Source of the DNA: Oceanobacillus polygoni
Lineage (GTDB): Bacteria > Bacillota > Bacilli > Bacillales > Amphibacillaceae
Reading direction: 5' to 3'
Length of the DNA: 64,000 bases
Assembly (NCBI RefSeq): GCF_008304605.1
Contig: NZ_PIJY01000001.1
Span: 62,001-126,000 of the forward strand
The position numbers were made by a program, and so were the translations under genes. The notes beneath the pieces are model-generated. The model was not told the origin of the DNA. It did no database searches and saw only the letters and a program-made list of their open reading frames with translations. Positions 53,078 to 63,023 of the stretch are shown piece after piece. Within the stretch, counting starts at the first letter, position 1; each line of letters opens with the position of its first letter.

Positions 53078-53854
53078 TCATTTTAAATAAGACATATACT
53101 CAAATGCTGTTATTCCATATACACTTTTAAAGTGCTTGTTTAAATGTGTTAGATCAACAAAACTACATTCAGCTACTGCTGCATAAATATCTCGTTTTTT
53201 ATCTATTAGCTGCTTAGCACGTTCAATCTTGCAATTAAGAAAGTATTGGTATGGCGTTATTCCCGTATGAGATTTGAACAACCTGATAAACTGAAATTTT
53301 GATAGATCTAGCTCACTGCTAATCGCCTCAAGTTTAAGTACATTTCCTAAATCCGAATGTAGCATTTCTTTCGCTTTTTTAATTAACGTCGTATCTTTCT
53401 TAAAATCTGCTGAAATATCTGTTTGTATTAGACTATCTGTGAGAGAAAAGAATAATTCACTGCACAACGCCTCATCTTTTCCACTGAATATTGCATTGGC
53501 TAGATTTAAGACGCTTTGCTCAAGTTTAAAATCATATACAATGGGAGTCCGAAACAATACGATATCTTTTTTTCCGGTAACCTCTAAGAGCAATTGTGAA
53601 TCAATATATAACATGACATAATCAAGACCATTCTTATCATGTGCCATTCCGTCATGTACTTGTTCAGGATTAAAAAGCATAACACCATTCGGATAAGACA
53701 ATTGTAAGCTGCCATCTAAATGATATTGTTGGATACCACGCAATGTAACACCGATTGCATATTCTTGATGAGCGTGCTTCTTATACTTAAACTCTGTGAA
53801 ACTAGCTGACAATGCCGTAATTCCTGCTGCCTTTTTATAGATAAATTTATCCAC
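53078..53854 (-). CDS. AraC regulator with N-terminal cupin sensor
   Basis: A 258-residue AraC-type regulator. An N-terminal cupin (HAHQEYAIGVTLRGIQQYHLDGSLQLSYPNGVMLFNPEQVHDG) is followed by two C-terminal helix-turn-helix motifs (LEAISSELDLSKFQFIRLFKSHTGITPYQYFLNCKIERAKQL, VAECSFVDLTHLNKHFKSVYGITAFEYM). A GTG at 53854 is chosen, with AGAGGTGA five bases upstream. It lies between a LysE exporter and an MBL hydrolase; AraC-LysE pairs are frequent, so it probably controls the exporter. Confidence 0.87.
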   Translation of the reverse strand: MDKFIYKKAAGITALSASFTEFKYKKHAHQEYAIGVTLRGIQQYHLDGSLQLSYPNGVMLFNPEQVHDGMAHDKNGLDYVMLYIDSQLLLEVTGKKDIVLFRTPIVYDFKLEQSVLNLANAIFSGKDEALCSELFFSLTDSLIQTDISADFKKDTTLIKKAKEMLHSDLGNVLKLEAISSELDLSKFQFIRLFKSHTGITPYQYFLNCKIERAKQLIDKKRDIYAAVAECSFVDLTHLNKHFKSVYGITAFEYMSYLK

Positions 53855-53879
53855 TTGATTCACCTCTTTAAACACTACC

Positions 53880-54455
53880 CTATATCCAAATCATAACTGT
53901 AGCATAAACTAGACTTAATGCCATTACTACATTAACAACCCTTTTATGTTTTTGTAAAAACTTCTTGAAGATTGCACCGAAAAGCACCCAAATAATAAAT
54001 GCTAATAATCCTATGATTGTTATAACTATAACACTTATTGTTACAGCTGGCATGTCGGTATAATATGGCAAAACAAAGCTTGGAATGACAGTCATTGTAA
54101 ATAATACTACTTTTGGATTTAAAAATTGCGTAAGGAAACCGGAGATAAAATTACCAGTTTTATTTTCCTTTGTTTCTGAAGTATCCATTTTATAAATTTG
54201 ATAAGAAAGATATAACATATAAACAGTTCCGATTATCTGCATACCAATTAAAATTTTTGGGATGACCGTTATCAACACCGTATTCAACATAGCAGAAATT
54301 CCAAGTAACAATCCAAAAGCGATCGTTGCTCCGTACGTATACTCCATTGCTTTTTTGGACCCATAATTATGTACGGTCGATAAGATGACAATATTCGTAG
54401 GCCCCGGGGTAACCGTAACAATAAAGCAGTATATTATAAAAGATGTAATATCCAT
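53880..54455 (-). CDS. LysE/RhtB family amino acid exporter
   Basis: A 191-residue inner-membrane protein with five to six helices. The LysE signature TPGPTNIVILSTVHNYGSKKAMEYTYGATIAFG is at residues 16-48; FLNPKVVLFTMTVIPSF is the second conserved motif. Export substrate (amino acid or similar) is unknown. AAAAGGAG lies ahead of the ATG. First gene of a LysE-AraC-MBL run. Confidence 0.9.
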   Translation of the reverse strand: MDITSFIIYCFIVTVTPGPTNIVILSTVHNYGSKKAMEYTYGATIAFGLLLGISAMLNTVLITVIPKILIGMQIIGTVYMLYLSYQIYKMDTSETKENKTGNFISGFLTQFLNPKVVLFTMTVIPSFVLPYYTDMPAVTISVIVITIIGLLAFIIWVLFGAIFKKFLQKHKRVVNVVMALSLVYATVMIWI

Positions 54456-54690
54456 GATGAAAACTCCTTTTAATTTTAGTTTTCATATAAATATACATCT
54501 AAAAGTTTTATTGGATATAGTATATTATTGCAAGACTAAGTTACAAAGTGGAAACTCTTCTGATACGCTTACTTTAAAATGTAAACTTGGACTTTCTGAT
54601 AAAGAAAGGAGAAACATTTTCTTTTAAATAAGAACATGTTTCTCCTCCCTGGCATTCTGCTCTGCAAGTTCGTTTTGCATTATTGGAAGT

Positions 54691-54713
54691 TCGATTTCAA
54701 TATAAGAAATCGA
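54691..54713. terminator. Hairpin downstream of the DUF4256 gene
   Basis: TCGATTTC / GAAATCGA (8 bp) with a 7-base loop. A second inverted repeat (GGAGAAACA 54608-54616 / TGTTTCTCC 54637-54645) is nearby. Tails are poor, so termination is only possible. Confidence 0.4.
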
Positions 54714-54732
54714 CTTTTGCTATCTGTAAAAC

Positions 54733-55308
54733 TTAGACCCTTAACGAGCCACGGAATCCCCTTGCGCCATAGTAAGAATCTGCACCATTATGATAAACAA
54801 AAACAGTGTCGTAACGACGATCACAAAAAAGAGCACCGCCGAGTTTTCTAATATCAGCAGGTGTTTGCACCCAACTCGATGTTTTCTTATCGAATTCTTC
54901 AAGTTTCTGCAGCTCGCGATATTGTTCTTCTGTTAAAAGTTCAATACCCATGGCCGTTGCCACATCCATAGCGCTATTTTCTGGTTTATGTTTTTTTCTT
55001 GCTTCCAGAGCCTCACGGTCATAGCAAATACTTCTGCGACCTTTAGGACTTTCTGCTGAACAATCATAGAAAATGTATTCATCCGTCTCTTTATCATAAC
55101 CAACAACATCTGGTTCACCGGCGGTTTTTTCCATTTCATTTAAAGACCAAATTTTTCCTGGATTAGCATCCAGCTTTGCTTGGACTTCCTCCCATTCAAG
55201 ACCTTGATGGCGGTGTATGTTTTTCTCAAAACGGGTTTTCAATACGTTGAGTAATTCTTCGCGTTCTTCTGGTGCTAATTCTTTGTTCATTTCATTTTCT
55301 TGTGTCAT
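54733..55308 (-). CDS. DUF4256 family protein
   Basis: A 191-residue cytoplasmic protein of the DUF4256 family. Conserved stretches seen are LLNVLKTRFEKNIHRHQGLEWEEV, EKTAGEPDVVGYDKETDEYIFYDCSAESPKGRRSICYDREALEARK and the C-terminal LGGALFCDRRYDTVFVYHNGADSYYGARGFRG. Function unknown. ATG 55308 has AGGAGGA seven bases upstream, which is better than the start at 55341. Monocistronic. Confidence 0.85.
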   Translation of the reverse strand: MTQENEMNKELAPEEREELLNVLKTRFEKNIHRHQGLEWEEVQAKLDANPGKIWSLNEMEKTAGEPDVVGYDKETDEYIFYDCSAESPKGRRSICYDREALEARKKHKPENSAMDVATAMGIELLTEEQYRELQKLEEFDKKTSSWVQTPADIRKLGGALFCDRRYDTVFVYHNGADSYYGARGFRGSLRV

Positions 55309-55464
55309 AAGATTCCTCCTAATGTTTGAATTAGTTTGCAATAATTAAGAATTCCAATCTTTGAATTCTTATTTACTAAATAATATAAGTCATCGTTTAG
55401 CATCATTGTAGCAAACTTTATTAAAATTTAACGATTTTTAATAAGAAAGCCTTCTTTAAAAAAA

Positions 55465-55962
55465 TCAATTCATTTCTTTTCTTAATTTGACCAAGTTATA
55501 CCAGCGTACTCCCCCATGCTTTGATTCCGAAACGCCATGATTAACAAATCCAAGCTTTTCATAAAAAGAAACTAATTCCTGTTTACAAGTTAACGTGATT
55601 CCTTCTCTTTCATTTCCTTTCACAAGCTCTTCCATTTTATCCATTAAAATCTTTGCAACGCCTTGATTTCTTGCCTGTTTGGACACTGCTAATCCTAAGA
55701 TACTTTGATATCCACCTTTTTTCGGATTTTCGTTAATTTGCTCAAAAAGGTCATCGGTTATATACGGCTGATTAATAATCGGCCCATTAATATAACCAAG
55801 TAGCTCGCCTTCTTTTTCCGCCACAATAAACGTATCAGGTATCAGCTGAACCCTTTCGATAAACGCTTCTTTTGTGGCAGCTTCTTCTTTTGAAAAGCCT
55901 TCACTTTCAATATGTAATAGCTGCTCTAAATCTGTCGTTTGCACATTTCTTAATGAAATCAT
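55465..55962 (-). CDS. GNAT family N-acetyltransferase
   Basis: A 165-residue acetyltransferase of the arylalkylamine-like group. The opening MISLRNVQTTDLEQLLHIESEGF and the acetyl-CoA loop ILGLAVSKQARNQGVAKILMDKMEELVK are clear, followed by SFYEKLGFVNHGVS. Substrate unknown. The ATG (55962) overlaps the stop of the Nudix gene as ATGA, so it is translated by coupling. Confidence 0.88.
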   Translation of the reverse strand: MISLRNVQTTDLEQLLHIESEGFSKEEAATKEAFIERVQLIPDTFIVAEKEGELLGYINGPIINQPYITDDLFEQINENPKKGGYQSILGLAVSKQARNQGVAKILMDKMEELVKGNEREGITLTCKQELVSFYEKLGFVNHGVSESKHGGVRWYNLVKLRKEMN

Positions 55963-56402
55963 TTTGTATTTAACCTCTCTCCTAACTGGGTACAATAATT
56001 TTTCATGTAACTTATCAAGAAATCTCTATCCTCAGGAAAAGATAAATCGATTGTCTTTAATTCCTCTACATCTTTCCATGCGATATCATAAATTAAATTA
56101 TCTGGATCTTGAATTTTTCTTTCTCCACCAATAATCCTCACTAAAAAATAATGGACCTCAAATGATATGTTATTTTCTTTATAGCTACCCTTTTTCTGCT
56201 TAATTTTATCAACTACTTCCACCATATAGCCCGTTTCTTCCTCAACTTCTCTTATACAGCATGCTTGAAAGGATTCGTTCTTTTCTTTTCCGCCAGATGG
56301 AACAGACCATGCTTTTTTCTCTTCGGGTTTTCCTTGCAATATCATTAATAATTGACCTTCTTCATTAATACATACACCCGACGAACCAAACCACTTTTCC
56401 AT
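55959..56402 (-). CDS. Nudix hydrolase
   Basis: A 147-residue Nudix protein that cleaves nucleoside diphosphate-X compounds. The Nudix box is GGKEKNESFQACCIREVEEETGYM, with all Gly, Glu and Arg positions intact. Likely targets are oxidised or non-canonical nucleotides, but none can be chosen. Its stop overlaps the next gene. Position upstream of a GNAT gene suggests shared expression, not necessarily shared pathway. Confidence 0.88.
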   Translation of the reverse strand: MEKWFGSSGVCINEEGQLLMILQGKPEEKKAWSVPSGGKEKNESFQACCIREVEEETGYMVEVVDKIKQKKGSYKENNISFEVHYFLVRIIGGERKIQDPDNLIYDIAWKDVEELKTIDLSFPEDRDFLISYMKNYCTQLGERLNTK

Positions 56403-56430
56403 AAAGATCCCTACTCCTTAGTCAAATTTT

Positions 56431-57084
56431 CTACTCAACCAACAGTGAACAACCTTTTTCCACGATTACCTCTTCATTAGAGTTTCTTAGAACAATATCA
56501 AAATTTCGATGAAAAGGATGCATGAACAAATCATATTGAATTCTACGCTCTACATGAGACTGTCTAAGATAATTCATATCAGCTCCCCTTTCCGAAACAT
56601 CTCGTTCACTTCTTCTAATTAACTCTGTTTCTCCATCTGTATAAAAATAAATGGTTAAATCAAATAAATCGGGATTGATAAATGCAACACTCATTCCTTC
56701 GACGATGTTCACTCTACTTTGTGAAGAAACTAGAGTACTTTTCGTATAATGCGTCCCTATTGTATATAGATCCAAACCATCTCTAATCATATTTACGTCT
56801 CTCTCCAAAGCCGATACATGATGCGCTGCGGGATGACATGCTGTCATTTTATAATGATGAGTCTTATTGTTGTACTCATAATCGATTGAAGCATGCTTCC
56901 TAAGATTAGAGCCAATAATATATGGATCAGTATTCATATAATTCACATCTTTTTCTTTCAAAAGTCTTAAAATACTATTTGCAAATGTAGTCTTTCCAGA
57001 AGCACCATGACCTGAAATCCCGATTATTATTTTTCGATCATTTTTATTAATAAAATTGGCTACACCATGTAAAACCTTGTCCAT
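56431..57084 (-). CDS. P-loop kinase, uridine kinase-like
   Basis: A 217-residue P-loop NTPase of the uridine kinase/phosphoribulokinase type. Walker A is GISGHGASGKTTFANSIL; the acceptor region includes MNTDPYIIG and NIVEGMSVAF (Walker B-like), and RRSERDVSERG carries lid arginines. The phosphate acceptor is unknown. ATG 57084 has GAGGGTGA five bases upstream; GTG 57093 lies on that site. It lies 28 bases upstream of the Nudix gene and may share its transcript. Confidence 0.83.
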   Translation of the reverse strand: MDKVLHGVANFINKNDRKIIIGISGHGASGKTTFANSILRLLKEKDVNYMNTDPYIIGSNLRKHASIDYEYNNKTHHYKMTACHPAAHHVSALERDVNMIRDGLDLYTIGTHYTKSTLVSSQSRVNIVEGMSVAFINPDLFDLTIYFYTDGETELIRRSERDVSERGADMNYLRQSHVERRIQYDLFMHPFHRNFDIVLRNSNEEVIVEKGCSLLVE

Positions 57085-57096
57085 ATCTCTCACCCT

Positions 57097-57258
57097 CTAT
57101 TTTTCCCCCACAGAAAATCCATCAAATAACCGTCCTCCATAAGGTTTTAAAATTTCATCAACTAGATTAATAACTTCATTCTAGATACTACTTTTATAAA
57201 ATAGCTCAAATGCTTTAACAAATTGATCAGCAAAATAGCTTAAAACAATTTCTCCTAT
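57097..57258 (-). pseudogene. Possible coding remnant with an internal stop
   Basis: The minus strand in one frame reads IGEIVLSYFADQFVKAFELFYK, then an in-frame TAG (after position 57181 on the minus strand), then NEVINLVDEILKPYGGRLF and a stop. The composition is protein-like, but there is no start and no identified family. The wider gap 57094-57465 also contains a 31-residue frame near 57282-57377. Treat this as a decayed gene fragment with low certainty. Confidence 0.3.
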
Positions 57259-57465
57259 ACTCTACACTCATTTTATCATAATTATTTGGAATTTATTTTC
57301 AAATCAATACCGTAAATAACCTCCTTTTCAATTCTTCCAACAACAAAATTGCCATACCATTTTATCTGGCAGGGCAATCAATTTATTAATTATTTGATTT
57401 CCTATTCAAACTTCATTTGGATAATATTTAAGGACAAATAGAATCCTACGCTTTTAATCCTAAAG

Positions 57466-57864
57466 CTATATGATTTTTTTCCATATATCCGTATTGAACT
57501 GAAGTTTCAACTTGCTTTCAGGATACAAGCTATTTTGGTTTTCAATCAACATTACCTGTGGAACATACTTTTTTATTCTAGGCATTACATATTGAAGTCT
57601 CATTTTATCTCTTCCTAAATAATCAAATGAATAAAATGCCACTGCATCAATATTTTGATCCGTGTTCATAAGATATTTAATTAGTTCATTCAACCCAGTA
57701 CGCATTGGATTGTAATAACCAAGATCTGAAAATTTCTTAACTACTTCCATATCATGAGCATGTATATGCGTCACAATATTATTTTCTATTTCAGCTACAT
57801 TGCATTTCGCTTCCATAATTCGTTGAGTATAAAATATTGCCTTTTTTAAAGACTGACTAGACAT
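57466..57864 (-). CDS. Resolvase-like N-terminal domain protein lacking the catalytic serine
   Basis: A 132-residue protein whose core resembles the catalytic fold of serine recombinases: IFYTQRIMEAK at the YxRxS position, FSDLGYYNPMRTGLNELIKYL at the D.G.....R.gL region, and AVAFYSFDYLGRDKMRLQYVM at the DRLGRD helix. The nucleophile position is replaced (no YxRxS serine), and the DNA-binding C-terminal domain is absent. It is therefore not an active resolvase by sequence. Function unknown; possibly domesticated. Confidence 0.6.
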   Translation of the reverse strand: MSSQSLKKAIFYTQRIMEAKCNVAEIENNIVTHIHAHDMEVVKKFSDLGYYNPMRTGLNELIKYLMNTDQNIDAVAFYSFDYLGRDKMRLQYVMPRIKKYVPQVMLIENQNSLYPESKLKLQFNTDIWKKII

Positions 57865-58032
57865 CCTATATCATCAATCCTTTATTAATCAAATATATTT
57901 AAGTAATTTCCAATTTGATTAATAAATATACTTTTCTTTTCCTTACCTTCTTTCCTCCATATAAAGAAAAGCGCCTAGTCCTTTATCAACGCAAAAGCAC
58001 ATAGCAAACTGTCAGTAAAATCAAGACTGTAA

Positions 58033-58200
58033 TTAATAATCACATATATTTTCAATTTTTATAAGTCCTGTTTTTTCAGATTTAAACTTCTCAACGTAAT
58101 AATCAACAAACCATTGCATACCAAGCACAAACAGATTTCCCCTTAATAATTGACAATAAATTATTTCCGTTGGCCTGTAAAAGACAAATCCCGCACTCAT
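58033..58200 (-). CDS. 55-residue ORF, possibly a 3' gene remnant
   Basis: ATG at 58200 opens 55 codons beginning MSAGFVFYRPTEIIYCQLL and containing FVLGMQWFVDYYVEKF. The sequence is protein-like but there is no ribosome binding site, and another frame just upstream (QIEEYKPLI then a stop) also looks coding. A frameshifted remnant of a larger gene is as likely as a real small gene. The remainder of the 57865-58237 gap shows nothing else. Confidence 0.35.
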   Translation of the reverse strand: MSAGFVFYRPTEIIYCQLLRGNLFVLGMQWFVDYYVEKFKSEKTGLIKIENICDY

Positions 58201-58237
58201 ATAAGCGGTTTATATTCTTCTATCTGCAAATTCTATT

Positions 58238-58810
<573 letters not shown>

Positions 58811-59043
58811 TTAATAAAAGGGTACAATTGGATCCCTTCATCAATTGAGGAGATTATTTAAGCATCATTTATTATTATTTTTTTATTAGCGTAATCAATA
58901 AGAAATCTTAGGAAGAAATAAATAGCTCCTAAAAAAATTCCCCTAGTAACAATTAAATAACAATACTATACAAAAAATCCATTTCACTTTACTCTTCAGG
59001 ACATTCCCAGAACTGCAAGTAAAACAATTGCAGTATTTTTATT

Positions 59044-59664
59044 TCAAAAAACAGAAAAGTTTTCCCCCTCAGATTCTGAAAAAATCCCATTCCTAAAATA
59101 CAAACCTTCCTCGTCATCAATTCCGTAACCAATTGATACCTTAACTTTTGATATTGCTGTTTTTAAATTTTCCTCTTCATTCCATTTAGAATAGTGAACA
59201 CTTATAACACAGTCCTTTATAAGACCCAATCCTGTAAGGAATAAGTGCTGCTTTCTAGCATTGTCTATCGGAGGTATTACACAATTTTCCGGGCTCCAGC
59301 AGAAAATCCCGCCACTGGAATTCCTTCTTTATACAGGTTTTTAATATGGATACCGACTTCCGTATCAACAATATATTTATGATATAGCTCCGTCTCTCCA
59401 CCACCAATGATTATTCCAGGATAATAACACATTTATATTTTGAGCTATTTGGTTTAAAGAAAGGGGCAGGTAAAAAAAGTTGGTAACCCCATTCGCTTCC
59501 AACACGTTTGTGTATCTTCTCATATATTCTTTCCAGCCTTTTCTTTCAACAAATAAAATTGCTATCTTGCCTTTACTGTTTAAAGGAAGGTCTGCAAACT
59601 TTCTACCAAGAATTTTACCAAATGGCGGGCTTCCCCCAAATAAAAATAAATGTTTATTTGCCAT
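59044..59664 (-). pseudogene. Peptidase E pseudogene (two frameshifts)
   Basis: Three consecutive frames on the minus strand make one S51 peptidase. Frame 1 (59664 to about 59430) is the N-terminus (LFLFGGSPPFGKILG ... LLS). Frame 2 runs PGIIIGGGETELYHKYIV to GIPVAGFSAGAR, which contains the nucleophile Ser. Frame 3 continues ENCVIPPIDNARKQHLFLTG to the stop at 59044. The shifts are near 59428 and 59295. The gene is broken while an intact peptidase E exists at 49.8 kb. Confidence 0.85.
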
Positions 59665-59818
59665 AAACCTACCGCAACCTTTATCAATAAAGTTAAAAAG
59701 GAATCACTTAATTTAGACATACTATTGTGTTAAATCCCTAGTTAGTATTAGTTATAAACAAAATTACTATTTAGATGGAGTTTTCAGTAATCAGTTTAAA
59801 AAATAATCCAACATCTAA

Positions 59819-60646
59819 TTAAATATTTCCTATTGGACTTCTGCAAATCCCTATTGGAATACCCTTATGATTAAGGATTTTTTTCAGATTCACAATAGCA
59901 TTTCCTTGATAAATTTGTTCCATAATACTTTCTATTTTTTCACATTCTTGTTCACTTACTTTTGGCTTCATAAGTAGGTTTTGAAACCATTGACTAATTT
60001 CTGCAGGGTAAGCATTCCCCGCAATCGAAGAAAGACGATCATATCCAAATAATACTTTTTCTTCTAGTCCCACTTCTCCACCAGCATAAAAGTAGAAATC
60101 ATCTCTATTCATACCATTTTTTATTCGTTCAACTTTTTCTTGGCTGCCAGCATCTTTTATTCCAACCACTAAGTCTATCTTACTTAATTGAATAATATTT
60201 ATTACTGATAAATCAAATCCAGTTCTTTTTGGATTGTTATATAAAATTGTAGGTTTATTTGCAAGGTCTATAATCCTTTTTGCATAAATAAATGCTTCTT
60301 CTTGTGTTGGTAAAACATATGGTGGATAACCGAGCATGATACCGGATATTTTTGTATGACGAATCTTTTCAGCTAACTCCTCTGCCTCTTTCTGCCTAAT
60401 TGAAGCCACTCCAAAAATGATTTCCATATTACGAATAAGTTCTTCTTCCAGTTCTAAACCATTTATTATTTCCATTTTCTCTTGCAAGTTTAGGCTATGC
60501 TGTTCCCCAGTACTCCCAGAGACAAGAACAGATTTTACGCCCTGTTTATACAAATCTCTTATATGGCTTATTGTCCCTTGAATATTTAAAGATTCATCTT
60601 CAAAAAAGGCTGTTGGCACAGCAATATGGACTTTTTCTGTTAGCAT
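59819..60646 (-). CDS. DapA/NAL family lyase
   Basis: A 275-residue (beta/alpha)8 aldolase of the dihydrodipicolinate synthase/N-acetylneuraminate lyase superfamily. The pyruvate-binding GSTGEQHSL motif, the catalytic tyrosine in ILYNNPKRTG and the Schiff-base lysine in VGIKDAGSQ are intact. It has no neighbouring lysine-synthesis genes, so a lyase for another alpha-keto acid is likely. Monocistronic; the gap 60647-61026 upstream holds nothing I can support. Confidence 0.88.
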   Translation of the reverse strand: MLTEKVHIAVPTAFFEDESLNIQGTISHIRDLYKQGVKSVLVSGSTGEQHSLNLQEKMEIINGLELEEELIRNMEIIFGVASIRQKEAEELAEKIRHTKISGIMLGYPPYVLPTQEEAFIYAKRIIDLANKPTILYNNPKRTGFDLSVINIIQLSKIDLVVGIKDAGSQEKVERIKNGMNRDDFYFYAGGEVGLEEKVLFGYDRLSSIAGNAYPAEISQWFQNLLMKPKVSEQECEKIESIMEQIYQGNAIVNLKKILNHKGIPIGICRSPIGNI

Positions 60647-61026
60647 TATTTTATCTCCTTTATTCTTTATATCTGCTTATAGTATCCACAAGATAGTTTA
60701 ATAACCTAATGATTCCGTTTCTATAATAAGGGCAATAATTCCTCTAAATATAGTCATTTTGAGTGAAAGTTATGTTGCTGTTATTAAAAAGGCACGTAAT
60801 TCGCTATTTACTATTCAATATATAATTATCATAGTGAGTGGATTTCTTCTTACAGATTGATATTGCACTTTTTAGCAGTATAAAAATCCCTAACATTAAT
60901 AGGAAGTAATTTTTACAGAGTCTTGAAAAAGGATTGAGTAGTTCTTCCATCTCCTTTCTCATTATACGGTTTAACAAGATGCAATACTGTTATTACAGCA
61001 TTGCATTGAATAGTAAAAAACATTGT

Positions 61027-61530
61027 CTATTTAGTGGCATATACATATACATCTTTCCCGCCTAATATAATTTTTTTATCTAATTCCATTCCTATTTTGC
61101 CTGCTACTTTTTGTGAAGAAAAATTATTAGGTTGAATCAATGCAATAAATCGTTTTCTATCAAATTGTTTATTTCCATATTTCAGTAATGCCTTAGCTGA
61201 TTCTGTTGCGTACCCTTTTCCCCAATATTTACGAGATATCCAATAACCTATTTCAATTTCTTTATTACCATCAATTGTTTGTGGAACTAAACCCGCGTGT
61301 CCAATTAAAGTATTATCTTCTTTATTAACTAAAACCATTAAACCCATTTCTTCACTAAATTCATATATTCTATATATCCTATTCAAAAAGTCCTTACCAT
61401 CGTTTCTATCCCTCGTCTTTCCGTTCCCAATGTATCTGACTACTTCAGGATCCGATAGCAAGGACATAAGAAATTCAAAATCACCATCATTATAGGGACG
61501 AAATACCAGTCTTTCAGAGATAATTGCCAA
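61027..61530 (-). CDS. RimJ/RimL-type GNAT acetyltransferase
   Basis: A 167-residue acetyltransferase of the RimJ/RimL/PaiB-adjacent type. Family marks are ISERLVFRPYNDGDFEFLMSLLSDPEVVRYIG and EIGYWISRKYWGKGYATESAKALLKYG, with the acetyl-CoA loop in WGKGYATE. Substrate unknown. A TTG at 61530 is preferred over TTG 61536, as AAAGGGG is then at normal spacing. Confidence 0.88.
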   Translation of the reverse strand: MAIISERLVFRPYNDGDFEFLMSLLSDPEVVRYIGNGKTRDRNDGKDFLNRIYRIYEFSEEMGLMVLVNKEDNTLIGHAGLVPQTIDGNKEIEIGYWISRKYWGKGYATESAKALLKYGNKQFDRKRFIALIQPNNFSSQKVAGKIGMELDKKIILGGKDVYVYATK

Positions 61531-61693
61531 CCTCAAGACCCCTTTCCATTTTATTATTTTTTTAACGCTGCCTTTTAGTATGTATAAAAGAAAATAACAT
61601 AATGGCTGTCATTTTAATTGTAGCTTCTTAATCTCACTCCAAATTCACATAATTGATCTATGTAATTGTTACTTGTTAGTAGAATACTAAAAA

Positions 61694-62029
61694 CTACCCG
61701 AAATATTGAAGAATTAACTGATATAATGCTATGGAAAGCCCTAAAAGACTTGCCTTCATTTTAGATGGATGGTTTCTTTTATTGCGAAACAAGTAAAAGA
61801 AAATGACTATAAATCCCAAGGGAATCCACAGCTCAAAAACACCTTCTTCTGTACTGCGAGAATAAATTGGAGCAATGTAAGCGCTAACCAGAAAATAAAA
61901 GAAGATCGTAAAACGCCTTGTTTCTAATTGCTTGCTCCACCTTAGTAAAAAGAGAATAATAATTATTGCTATAATAGTGATGTGTAAAGGGGGTAAAACA
62001 ATAGCAAAATCACCAAGATTGAATTCCAT
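61694..62029 (-). CDS. Small membrane protein of unknown function
   Basis: A 111-residue protein with about four hydrophobic segments (LHITIIAIIIILFLL, FTIFFYFLVSAYIAPIYS, LWIPLGFIVIFFYLF, ASLLGLSIALYQLILQYF). I do not recognise a family. The ATG at 62029 is selected because AAGGG lies before it; the frame from 62071 has no ribosome binding site. It stands between two other minus-strand units. Role unknown. Confidence 0.7.
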   Translation of the reverse strand: MEFNLGDFAIVLPPLHITIIAIIIILFLLRWSKQLETRRFTIFFYFLVSAYIAPIYSRSTEEGVFELWIPLGFIVIFFYLFRNKRNHPSKMKASLLGLSIALYQLILQYFG

Positions 62030-62111
62030 TCTGCATTCCCTTCTTTTTTTGTTTAATAAGTGCAGCTCCATAATAACATAATATTGATTTTCAATTTATT
62101 AAAGACTTAAC

Positions 62112-62149
62112 AAAAGCCAAATTTCTCAGTACAAGAAATCTGGCTTTTT
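62112..62149 (-). terminator. Terminator of the secreted-protein gene at 62.2 kb
   Basis: AAAAGCCA...ATTTCT pairs with AGAAAT...TGGCTTTTT; on the minus strand TTTTG follows the stem. Confidence 0.7.
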
Positions 62150-62222
62150 ATCTATGGATTTTCTTAATGTTGTAAACCTGCATTTTCCCGACTCTACTCC
62201 CCGTGTTCATCTCTATCTGTAA

Positions 62223-62696
62223 TTAAGGTCTATGAAAATTGACCGTCTTCTCGTCGTCTCCAGTTCGTTCAAACCATCCTCTGAAGGCCCAATTATCATA
62301 TCCTCCATCACCTTCGTTAACAAATGTTCCTTCTTCAAACACCCAGACTCCGAATGTAATGCCATCGTAATCTACCGTATCAAAGTATTGTACGCCTTGT
62401 AATTGATTGGCATTATAACCTTGACTCAAGTTCATCACCATTACATTATATTGCTGATCTGCTTCATAGAACGCTTTTTCTCTTGCTCCCTTGACAAAGC
62501 CACTTCGATTGTCAGCTGATTTCTTAGCATCGGCAATTGCTTCACCAATAGCCACAGGGTCAACCGTTACTTCTCCGCCAACCTCTGCTGCCTCTGCGGA
62601 ACCCGTAGAACCTCCTAAAGTCGGTAGAGCTAATGGCGTCGCTAACACGGCTATCCCTAATGCAGAAGTTACAACAGCTTGTTTCACTTTTCTCAA
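62223..62696 (-). CDS. Secreted protein of unknown function
   Basis: A 157-residue secreted protein. A TTG at 62696 is chosen, with AAAGGAGGAGATCGA directly upstream. The signal peptide MRKVKQAVVTSALGIAVLATP ends near AEA-AEVGG. The mature domain (DADKKSADN..., then VQYFDTVDYDGITFGVWVFEEG and WAFRGWFERTGDDEK) is not one I know. It is rich in Gly, Asp and aromatic residues. Divergent from the PepSY gene. Confidence 0.72.
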   Translation of the reverse strand: MRKVKQAVVTSALGIAVLATPLALPTLGGSTGSAEAAEVGGEVTVDPVAIGEAIADAKKSADNRSGFVKGAREKAFYEADQQYNVMVMNLSQGYNANQLQGVQYFDTVDYDGITFGVWVFEEGTFVNEGDGGYDNWAFRGWFERTGDDEKTVNFHRP

Positions 62697-63023
62697 TCGA
62701 TCTCCTCCTTTATTTTTTTTCTTCATAGAACTTCTACCCGTTATTCTATATATAAAACAAAAATAAAGAAGATGAATAAATCTGCCCATTAATTTACCCA
62801 AATAATAACATAATGCCTAGATTTCAAATTTACTGGTTTAGAAATAATTACTTCAGTAAAAAAATTCTACCATTTAATAATCTAATTTTTAACTCTTGCT
62901 CTCTTTATTTAAGTACATTCTTAGTTTCTTTTCAATTCTAATCAAATTCTAATTTTCTTATCACTATTGTCTTATTTTTAAAAGTTATTATGAATGACAA
63001 AGGCAAATAAAGGAGGGAGAAAT

